Assembly (NCBI GenBank): GCA_033557835.1
Contig: JAWQRO010000020.1
Coordinates: forward strand, 16,514 to 80,513
DNA from: Helochares maculicollis
Lineage: Eukaryota; Arthropoda; Insecta; Coleoptera; Hydrophilidae
Direction: 5' to 3'
DNA length: 64,000 bases
Made by a program: the position numbers and the translations under genes. The notes below the pieces were generated by a model that had not been told where the DNA came from, did no database searches, and worked only from the letters and a program-made list of their open reading frames with translations. Of this stretch, positions 27,901 through 39,900 are shown in pieces; within the stretch, counting starts at the first letter, position 1; each line of letters starts with the position of its first letter.

Positions 27901-30900
27901 CCATACTCATATTCAGGACCCTTCTCGTATTTTTCGAGTACGGGCCTTTCATAATCAGGAATATCAAAGTCATAATCATCTTTGTCATCCTTCTTTTTGG
28001 CCGTTTTGAGTTTCTTAGAGTCATCCTTAGCCTTCTCTGGCGTTTTCTGAAGAATTAACGGAATACTTTACTCACTTACTCACACTAGCTTACATGGGAG
28101 GATGATAAGACATGCTGTTGGAAAGCTTAGCCCACGATACTCAGGGCAAATTTATCATTCTTTATTTATTTTGGAGTTTTAGATTTGTTTAAATTATTTT
28201 TCTGAATTAAGCACGATTACTTTTTTATCTCAAAAATTAGTTTTTGTCCAGACTATGATTAATACTGTCAGAAATAATTTTGGGGAATGTTTCAAAACAA
28301 TATTTCTATATTTTTTAGCTATTTTAGAATTGATTGCGACATCAATTTTAAAAATAATGTTTAGTTAGTTTTCAAATTACTTGCTGTCTGCGTTTAAGAT
28401 TTTAAAAATGGATGTTTAGTAGTTTGTAGAAACCGCATCGATTTTCCTATATCTCCTCGTATGTTCAAAACTAACGTTTCATTATTTTCAAAATAGATTT
28501 TCGTTATTTTGAAATATTTATAGATTTACAAAATTCTTTTTTTTAAATATATTTCACATTAAATATTATTCTATAAAAATGTCATTATGTGACTTATCGT
28601 ACATTTTTATGATTAATAAGCAATAAGAATTTATGAGTCAACACTTGATTGCAAATAAATATTGATGGAGATTATTGCAAAGTAACAATATTTAAAGAAT
28701 TGGTTAATAATCAAAGCTAATTATATAAATATAGACAATATTTATTCGCATCCATTTAATGCTTGAGATGGAATTAATAGAAATATTTTTAAAATAGTGT
28801 TTGAGTATTGTTTAAGTGTATTTTAATAATTAGTGAAGAAATAGAGAGAGTAAGAGACAAATACAATACATATAGCCATAGCTTGCGTTTTTTAAGACTT
28901 TTTTGTTGGTAATGAAAGTTGCTTTGTAAATGATTAACAAATTAATTTCTTATATTTTGTTGATATGGCATCATAAATTGATTGCATACATTATAAATAA
29001 ATTCGCATTATTTTATGCCAATTCACATATTTTAGCCATTCAATGCTGCTGAGCCAATTGACAATACCAATTATCATCCAATAACCAGGCTGCTGTATCA
29101 TCAAGAAAATAAAGAAAAGCACATGAAATAAGACAGATCACAGAAAAGTAGATTGTAGAGGTTACATAAGAGATAGACAAGTAAACATGTACAGATAGAT
29201 TGAAATTTACACACAGAAACTGTAAAAAGTAAACATTTTCAAAACGAGAAACAAGACATAAATACACACACAGATAATCACTCAGTTAAGTGAGGCATAA
29301 CACGTAAATATGGCAACAAATCACTCAAAACAAGCATTTCTCATTTTTCGAGCTAAGATGGCGTTTATTGCATTAGCTATGGCCAAAAATATAGTCAAAA
29401 GCCAAGCTTCGACAAAAGCAGCATTGGCCATAGCTATAAAGCTATCGCAAGAGAACTCTTGCGATAGCCATTGGGGTGGTCCTTATTTTTCGACTTTTGA
29501 ATTATCATTGCGGCATCGATTATATACATCCAAATATGAGTCAGAATTTTTTCCTCTAATCTGTGTATGTGATTTTAAGGTCGCTACCAGCTGTAAAACT
29601 TAAACAAAAAGCGTCGTATAGATACCAAATTATGAGTCTCACTCAGAATGGATTCATGTAAGTGCTTATTTACCATTTAGACTGCAAGTGAATTATGCAG
29701 AGACTCGCATCGGCATCTCCAATGTGCTGCTCAGACAGGACATGCGTCATTGAAACCAGTAGGAATCAGAAGGAGTAACGCTTGGCGAATACGGCGGGTG
29801 GAGTAAAACCCCCTAATTGAGTGTGTTCAAATAAGTTTTGACCAGAGAAGCAACACGTGGCCGAACATTCTAATGGTGGAGTATATTTTTGTCGTGTCTA
29901 GAGTAGTACTCGGCTCAAAGTTTCTTCAAACCTCGACTAAACCGCATCAATTGTGTTTAGTAAGTAGTATCAGTAACGGTTTCGTTCGATTTGATTATAC
30001 ACAACAATAGTTTTTTTTATAAATATTTGGCTTAGCTACAGATGTAAAGCTTGGCCAGCTGTTCCCCACAGCTTCTTCCTTTTTTGATTATCGTAGTGGA
30101 TCAATTTTTTATCAACAGTGACTATACGGTGAAGAAAAACTTTCGTGTATGCCTGGTAAGCAGCATTTCATATGTCAAAAATCGGCATTCACCCTTTCTC
30201 GGTGTCAATTCATATGGAATCCACCCTTGTTTTAAAATCATTACTAATGGTTTCAACATTTAGGTTGACTCAATTATACCAAATTTATTTACTTTTTTTG
30301 CGTTTGGCACGAATCTTTTTCCAATAATGCTTCCAATTCCGCGACTTCTTCTGCGTTCTTTGTTTTCAATGTCTGATTCAACGTTCTTATACTTTTGATA
30401 GCACTCTACGATTTTTCTCACTTTAGGCAATCTTCTTGAAGCAATCGCTGTGCCTCGATTGCAGATTTCTTCAAATTGAAGAACTGAATTAAACTTTTTA
30501 CGCAAATGACTCTTATTTGGCTCGAAACTCTAAATTTGTGCATACAAAGAATATATCATACTGATAAAAAGAAATCAATATCTTAAGGCTACGTTATTGA
30601 CAGATGCCCAACTTTACGATAAGGACATCAAAAAATTTCAACTATAACTTATTGGAGGCTCCCAAATTTTGTCAAACGCCGAAATCTTTGTTGTGCACCT
30701 TATAAATGATTCATATGTCTTTATTTCTAATAAAATCAATTTGTAATAAAAGGAATGTATTTCTTATATCGCGACCTATGAATAAATGAATCCAACAAAA
30801 GTAGAGATTTTGAGTTTTTGTTTAAAATTCAAACTTTGGTAGCAGCACTTACATGGTATTTGGAAAAATATACTGAAATAGGCTGTTATAGTATATAAGC

Positions 30901-33900
30901 AAATAATGTTGTGCCCCATGTAATTAAAAAAATCTAAAGCCTAAGGACCACTCTAATAGCAAAGATCACAGCGCCATCTGTAACTCAAAATAAGAATTGG
31001 ACAATCGTTTTGAATAATTTGCAGTTTGACAAAAACAGTAGCTAAACGGCATTTTGTAAACATAGATTAAGGGGTATGATAGAACAAGAAGAATAAAAGA
31101 AAAAAGAATTAAGGTAAGGCAATACAGTCACATGTAAAAGATAGATAGCTTAACATATAGACACACAATGGGACATATACATCAGTGAGACGAAATACAT
31201 GACATATAGACATAAAGAGTCTGTTAAGTGGCGCTTCAGAAAATTATTTTGAGCTACAAACCATTCAAAAAGTGAAAAGTTATGCTGCTATTTTAGAACG
31301 GAGGTGCCGATGATCAATGTTATGGCTGTAATGCATGAGCTTGAATTCTATACTGAATTTCTAGCATGACTCCTGTTTGCCAAGATTGCAAGGATTAGCA
31401 GAAGTCAAAAAAACAATGGTAGAAATTCAATGGCAGAATTCAGCACTTGATTCCAAGCAAAATTCAGGCATATCAAATACAGACGTTGAGGATATGGCTA
31501 GTGTTAAAACTGCTACCATACTACTACCAAATTTATACCCATGATACTCTTGGCTCAAAGCTATAGCCTCTGGTGACTGATAACAAACTGCGGCTAAAAC
31601 TTGGCTATAACTAAGACTATAATCGTAGCAGTTACTGATTTAAAAGTTTTAGTCACGGCTAATACTGCAACTAAAACCATATTGATGCAACGACCATAAT
31701 GTCACCATCTGCTCCAACTGACAGTATTTCCATGTTTACAGCCATAAGTATTTCCACTGCGCCACCTAGATTCTAAAATGGCGGATATTACTTTTTCTTT
31801 GTTGACTAATTTGTAGCACGACAAAAGAATAGTGAAAACAGCATTTTATAAAATATTATAAAAAATGAAAAGAGTAAGAAGTAGAAAAATAAGAATAATA
31901 AGTAGAATATCAGTAATAAGAAGATAAAGAAGTAGACAGAGCGCTTCGTTCGCACATAAGAGGCAAAGACGTAGACGGTGCGAGCTGGCTATGTTACCTT
32001 AAGGTCAACCTCAAGTTTAGATGCATCAGACTCCTTTCGTTGTTTCGTAACGGGTTTAAGCTGAATGCCTATGAACGAATCAGCTTTTGTGGGTTTAGGT
32101 GGTGGTATAAAACGTTTCGATTTTGGCTCATCCTTTAAATAGTCAAAGTTAACTTGATTTATCGCATTAAGTAAATCGAAGAAAAAATTGTCAAAATACA
32201 CTTGGAAAAATAGTGTGTTTTGTATGATTATCCTAATTTAAATGTTGCTATAGGGATCACTTACCTTAAGTTGTGGCTTGTTGTTGACGAGTTCTGAGGT
32301 CTGAGGGTGATACGGAGGGTGAACAAAATGATACATGAAAAATAAACAAACAATATTAGCTTACAGTCAAATAAAATATTTTTCACTTTTTTGTGGCAGG
32401 GCACAATCAAAGTCTTGTACACAAATCACATGCATAAAACTGGGCCTGGTCACCTATATCACAGAATGAGAAAAGGATGTGCCTTTTTCATTTTATTGGA
32501 CTAGCTACATCCAAAACCGTGGCTATATTTTGGGTATAGCTCGGTTCGCTAACCGAGTGTTATTTAGATTGCTATATTTGAGATCTTTTTTGCTACATTC
32601 AACATTTGATTTGATATACGTCGGTATTTAGCAACATATGCGATATTTAAGAAAATAATATTTTCTCTGCTATGATCAATATGTTTCAGTAACACTTAGT
32701 TGCTTTATTCAACATTAGATACGCTATATCGAGCAACAGTTGGTATATTTCACGATTAATTCATGTTTTCCTAAAATTCACTATCATAGCATAAGTTCAA
32801 CTTTTTCAACTCAACATTTAGCTTGCGCTATACAACATTTTATTGGGCCGTTCCGAAGTTAACGCAGCGAATATTCGTTGGTATTTGTGTGTATCTGGTT
32901 TATGTGTTGTTAAGTTAATGGTAAAGGGGCTTGAAGAGAGAGTCGCGCCAAAATTGGCGAGAATTTTGGGGAAAATGAATAAAAGTATAGCATGGAGATA
33001 TAAAACACCAGCAGAGGGCATCAAGACAACATCAAGGCAAGTGGTTTTTGAAACAGGGCGTGGCTAAAAGGAATCAATATGTTATGGCGAGGGGTTTGAA
33101 GTGATTGCACCAAACGGTTTTAAATCAAAATGTTCAGAGGTCTAAATTAGGGTGGTAGTGGGTTTGAAAATCGTGGTAATTGATTTTAAAGACATAAAAA
33201 CAGCTGAATAAATGTTGTAAGTAAATTATGCCAAGGTTTGTAACATCTAAACTTTGGTATGGCAAAATTTGGGGTAAAGTGGGCGTGGCAGAGAGCTAAG
33301 ATACAGCTAAGAAGAAAGTGAGTTATTTACAACTAAATAGAGAAGAGAAAGAGACACTTTCAAACAAACATTCACGCTCCAAACATAAAATTTGCAAACA
33401 ACGCCAAAACTGCAGCTTGTGCAATTTGGGCGTGGCTTACAAAACATCTCACGGGCTAAACTTAAGAACTATTTGCGAAAGCTATTTTAGTAGAAATCTA
33501 AACACTATATACATTAATATCAGTTACGTTTTATAAAACACATAAATCTTAAAGAAAGAAGCTACTACAGAAGCCTACAGGTTAATTAAAACTACTAAAA
33601 ATTATGACATGGAAGTGGTGGAAAAGTTTCGAAAAACTAGGTTAAAAGTACTGTTAAAAACAATAAAATTTGGTTAAAAATAGAGTACAAGAAACTTAAA
33701 TCTAATTTTTTTAAAACTGTCAATATATTATAGATAATAATAAAATTAATGAAGTAATAAAGAGCATGTGATCAAAAATAGTGCAGACTTTAAAAATACT
33801 AATAAAATGATGTGACAGTGTAAAAAATTAAAATATAGCCAAAAATGTGAAAACAACAGTTTAGAACAGTGAGAAAATGAAAATGTGTGCAATGATCAGT

Positions 33901-36900
33901 TAAAAATAGTGTACAAATAAGTGGTTAAGATGGATCAAGGCTAACTACTCAGGATTAAATACTACGAGGTAAAAATACTTCTACAAAGTACAGCGTATTA
34001 AAAAACCCTGCTAAAGGTCGTTATATGGCATAAAATTTGAATTTTGCAGACCGTTAAGAACGCATTCGTGCACAACTTCTACAAATTTATTACAACGATA
34101 AAATAAATCGCAGCGGCTCTTTTGTTTGCCAAACAGCTTGTGTCAATTTATGCAATTTTATATCGCCATTAGAATATTTTACCACTGTCAGTTCTGGCAC
34201 GTTGATTGTAGGTATGACGACTTCGTCATCCGGAATGTATGCCATAGGATCATATTTTCGGACCTTTAAAATGGTATTTTTGAGTTAATTGAAGAAGAGT
34301 ACAATTTACAGAATTTTATAGAAATACATATTTACAATATATACAGATAATTTAAAGAAACAAATAAAATGAAACAGTTAAAAAATGAAAGAAAATAAAG
34401 ATTTCAATGTACTAAAAATTGAAAAATCAAAGTATTAATTAAACAAAAACATAACGAGCAAAAAATTAGACGAAAATATGAATAAAATGACGAAGTAAGC
34501 GTTAGTTTTGTGCTTTTTCGCAAATTTCTCTCAAATTCGTTTGCCATCTAATTTGACTACGCGGAAGCCTTTGATTTTACTACAAAACTGCCAATTATGT
34601 ACTACTGAAGTAGTTATAGCGCATTTTGAATTACCGGAGCTGCAGGACTCGGCGTTTCTTCAATTTCAGATTCATCATCATCAGGGATGTAAGCCAACGG
34701 GTCATACTTTCGGCCCTTTTGAATAAGTTGCGTTAGTAACTCTGATATTTTTGGAATAGTCTTAAATAAACTTTATACTAGAAGTGTATTAACATATTAA
34801 AGCGTTTTGCTAAACTATCGTGAAGCAACAAATTAAAAGAAAAATAATAAAATTAAAACGAAAGAACCTGAACTATAAAAGATAGTTAATTATGCAGAAA
34901 ATTAATTGGTGAATTCACTAAAATCAGGTACATGCACTGTAAATAAATACATTATAAGATAATATGTACACATATATACAAGTATAAAAAATGCGAAATT
35001 GTCATTTTGGTTCCGGTGCCATCTTTTGTTCAATTAGGGTTGAATCAATATGTATTTTTAAAGGTTTTTATATAAATTCAAATTACCCTCAGCAATTGCT
35101 CGGCTTCTTTCTTAGTTGGCACGCCATCGTCAGGGACGTAAGCCAGCGGATCATATTTTCGCACCTTTTAAAAACAGACGTTAGTATAGAAAAGATTTTT
35201 GAGTTAAAATAGAGAAAAGCGAGTCAAGAAAATATGTACATTGTTTTTGGGAAGGGAAATGGATTTTTCATGTGTAAAACGGTTTTAAATATCCTACTGC
35301 AATAAACTAACAGAAAATAAAATTGGAACTTAAAAAAATTTTAAGAATTCTAACAAAAACTAATATTGAAAAATACAAAGTGCAACAAAAAATACAAAAA
35401 CGAACTTAAAAAAATGAAAATTCAAAAAAATAATAATTATACATATATTATATGCAGTATAAATTAATAAAAATGCCAAAAACAAATTTCAGGATTGGAT
35501 TATTCCAAACGTATCTACGATTAAAATTTTACGAATCTAAAATTCTAAAAAATGCGAGCAGATTTTCAAAAATACAATATCGTCGATTTTTACCGGTTTA
35601 AGTTGAGGTTTGATATCCGGTTTGGTTTCCGGTTTGGGTTCAAGCTTTGTATGCGTTTTAGCTTCAGGTTTCGGCTCTTCGGAAACCGGAGCGTAATCAT
35701 CATCAGGTACATAGGCCATCGGGTCATATTTGTGGACCTTAAATTCATTCATGTTAGTAAATAGAAAACAGACTTTAGCTATACATAAACTTTTTTGTCC
35801 TTAAGAAGAATAGAAAAATCAATAAAAACATCGAAATTAGAAATAGTGAAACTAATACTAACGTGAAGATAAATAAACAGTGAGAAAAATGCAGAAGCGT
35901 AGGAGCTACAAAAGCAAAGAAGAATGCAAGTGTTGGACACAAAAAGCGTTGCGAATAATTAGGAGTTAATAATTACAGCCCTTTACCCTGTTTATATGGC
36001 TTACATCTACCTTCTAATTATTAAAAAAATGTGCCATCTACGGCGTTTGTGTTTTGTTTACCACTAAGCTCTAAATTTTAAGTGAGTAGGCTTTACTCTT
36101 TAATTTTGCAAATCCACCAAATTTACCGATTTTTTAGGTTGTTCCGTAATTTCTTCTTCCGGAATGTATTGCATGGGATCATACTTGCGGACCTGAGTTA
36201 ATATATTCAATTTGAAACATTGTTTTTAAAAAATTTAAATTGAAGCAAAATGTCAGTTTACTGCACATTCAAAATCATGATGAACTCTGTATTAATAAAC
36301 AAAAATAACAATAGAAAAAGTAATGAACAACTATAATTTTAACAGGAACTGTGAAAAATCAAAATATCTAGCTACGTGTCGCTAAATGGTTTTAATCTAC
36401 TTTGACAGTCCGCAAATAGAAAGTCCAAAATTACCACCGATTCAGGTTCCGACATGGTAACGATTTCGTCATCATCAGGTACATAAGCCATTGGATCATA
36501 TTTTCGCACCTTAATTTAAAAATTTAAGATTAAAAATATAAATATTTAAAAAAATGTTCTGCCAGCTAACACAATTTTAGCGCAAGATTAGTACTACGAA
36601 AATAGAAAAGAAAATTAGCTTCAGAAAGTTGTTAAACCTCGTCTTGGTCAAATTCGAGTTGCGTTATACACTCGCTTTGAGGCTGAACTTACAATTTAAA
36701 ACACATTAGATCGATAATCTACTTCAAAACGAAATAAAGGAATTTGCATTAATCAATAATTAAATTTTATATAAAATGCTATAACAATTTTATATAAAAG
36801 TTGATCTATATAAAATAAAACTGAGCTGGTATTACAAACATATATAAATATGATAAAAAATTAAATAATGTTAAAATAAAGTATACTACTGAAATGCCAA

Positions 36901-39900
36901 ACTAAATATTTTCAAAATTCCAAATAAGCCAATTAAAATTATCAGCCATTGAATACTTAAAATTACCGGTTTAGAGAAACGATCCTGGTGATCTGTTTCT
37001 TGATCAACAGGTTTGATTTCAACTTTAGGTACCTCTACAGGTTTCGCAACCGGAGCAGTGTCCTCGTCATCAGGGACGTATTTCATTGGATCATATTTCC
37101 TGTTGACCTCCTTATAAAGTGTAACATAAAATGTTAGTCAAGATGAAGAAGTAAGATTTAGAAGTAGCAAGAAAAAGACAAGAACAGATAAATATGTGGA
37201 AGCTTTCAAACACAGTTTAAGATGTAGCAGAAGCATAGAAAGCAGCTAATTTATGGTAGATCTCAAATTGTAAGAAAGCAACAAATAAAGAGCAGCAAAC
37301 ACTTTGAGAAGCCAGGGACACATAAAAAGGGTAAACATCGGGATAGCTCTTGATACACCCAGGAAGGTAATAAATAAAAATCGCTCTTTAAGTGGTAAAA
37401 GATTTACAATAGATAAGATTTCAGAAACAAAATTGGTATGAGAAATAGAATTAGGAAGTATTGAAAAATAGAAATGGCTTGAAAATTGGAACGTTTTGAA
37501 TATGGGAGTATCTTCAAAATTGGAATGTCCTGAAAATTACAATGTCTTGAAAGAACTGAGTGGTCAAAGATCTCTAAGTTAAGATCTCAGAAACAAAATT
37601 GGCATCAGAGGTAGAATGGGACGGCTTGAAAAATAGGAATGGCTTGAAAATTGGAATGCCTTGAAAGATATGTATGGTGAAAACCTAACAAAATAAGTAA
37701 AATTCTACAATACGTCTGTATGTGCTTCACAAGCAAAATATATATTTGGACATGTAGATAACAGATAAAGACTAACTGATAGGAAACGTAGGTAAATAGG
37801 ATATTTGATGTTCTACTGGGATAGCAGAAATCATAAAACATAAAGCATAACATATAAGGAATGAATCTAATAAAGAAAGCAGAAAAATGTAAAACCATGG
37901 AGGAAAGCCAAAACGACGAGGAGACAGAAAATATAAAGCAGCAACAATTTTGTTTAATTAAATATATCCTACGCTTGGTGCCAATTGTCAAAATAAAAAT
38001 AGTGCAACCAATTCTACTCGACTCATTTTCTTTACTTTTGAAATAAGACCCAATTTACCGGTTGCGATATCGGTGTCGGTTCCGGTTCCGGCTCATCATC
38101 AGGAACATAGGCCATGGGATCGTATCTTTTCTTAACCGGTTTAATCTCAGTAGTTTCCGTCACAGGCTCAGCCGGCTTAGAAGCCGGTGTCTCTGTAACG
38201 GTTTCGACGCTTGTTACCTCGTCATCATCAGGCACATAAGCCATAGGGTCATATTTCCGTTTCTAAAGACATAATTTGATTTGAAAATACTTTTCGAAAT
38301 GATTGATTTAAGAAAATCAATAAAATGTAATTTTGTTGTGCCAATAATAATTGTTTAATATTTGATAGGTCGAAATGTGCATTAATAAAAATCTATTTTT
38401 CCGTTTTAATTAGTTACACCTAGCAAATTTTATGAAGGTCTAACAATTAGATTTTTGGAATATTTCAGAACTAGTTCTTCCATTATGAAGCTCTAAACTC
38501 GTTCACTGCATTATGAAAACTATAACATTTCCATACTACTTTTTAAATCATCAATTTTCTATATCTTAGTTGCAATTTTCCCCATTTTAATTAAGCTTTG
38601 TCATTCCCAATTCGACCATTATAAATATATAATAATGATATGATGATAGCCAATTTGGTAATAATCAAATTTTAAATATTCTTAAAATGTCTATATTCTA
38701 AAATTATTCCCATTGAATACTTTTTCCAAACATTGTTTTAATCAGCAATGAGACGGAAAAATAAACCTTTTGCAAAATGTTTTTAAAAAATACATAAAAA
38801 AGAATATTATTACTGCACAAAAATTTAACAAAAATACTATAGGCCATAGGATAATATTTATATTTTTTAGGACAAATACATTACGTCACAGAAGCAACAT
38901 GGCGACAAAAAGACAGTGACAGAAAATGAAGGAGAGTGCAACTTTTTACCGGTTTTGGCTCTGGTATTTTTGTTGTCGGTTGTTTGTCATCTTTGGGAGG
39001 AATTAATGCCATGGGGTCGCTCTTAGAGACCTTTAAAATGGCGAAAAGTTAATCACCAAAATGGTGGCAAAGAAAAATTGGTTAATAACAACGGAAGAGC
39101 AGAAACAAAAGCGTTAATATCTACAGTGTTTTTCCAGTTGTTTTTCACTACCTACGTACTAAATCTTCATAAACCTTTAAATCTTTAAATAATTCACTAA
39201 ATACAAATTAAATTGCTACAACAACAGTTACGCAGAAACTATTTAAATTATTTATTAATAATGAAATAACTCTACGGGCGCTATGATCAGTTTTTGCAAA
39301 ATAAAAATACGAGAAAACAATAAATTGTGCAGAAAAAATTACCGGTTTGGGTACGTCTGCCTCTTTTTTAACGTCCCCTTTCTGAGTTTCCGGTTTTTTA
39401 GCAGCCGGAGGTTCAGTCTTTTTAATTTCAGGTTCAATTCGAACTTCTGATTTCTTACTTTCTGGTTCTTTTTTAGAAACCAAGTCTTTTTTAGAATCGA
39501 CTTCTTTCTTAGTATCCGGCTCTTTTTTAGAAACCGGTTCTTTCTTAGAAGCGGCCTCTTTCTTAACCTCCGTTTCTTTTTTTATCCCTTGCTCTTTCTG
39601 CAACGCAGCTGCAGGTTTTGCGGGTTCTGGTTCATTCTCAACCTCTGTGTCCGGTTCGTACGCCATCGGATCGTATTTTTTAGGCTTTTGTGTAACGTGA
39701 AAGAAAGAGAAGAGTGTTAAATATGTACAGGAATTAGTGTTGAAAAGAGGATTTTGTTAGTAATTTCGTGTTTGGTGCCTTCTGGTGTAAAATGTGAGTG
39801 TGGCGCAATTTTTTTACCAACGTTGATATCAATTTTTGCAACATTTTATAACAAATATAACATATACATACAGACAGACAAAACATAAACAAAATATGTT

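Larger units (their letters stand above)
28047..31997. other. Projectin intron 35
   Basis: 4-kb intron holding two inverted repeats near 29.4 kb and a mariner relic at 29.6-30.5 kb. 28047-29300 and 30550-31997 show nothing else recognisable. Confidence 0.75.

Noticed and set aside
32843..33067. Plus-strand 74-codon frame
   Set aside because: No recognised domain, no splice or promoter context; within a projectin intron.
37605..37991. Minus-strand hydrophobic 128-codon frame that could be a membrane protein
   Set aside because: AT-rich intron between PEVK exons, composition driven by T-rich codons, overlaps a local direct repeat, no family recognised.
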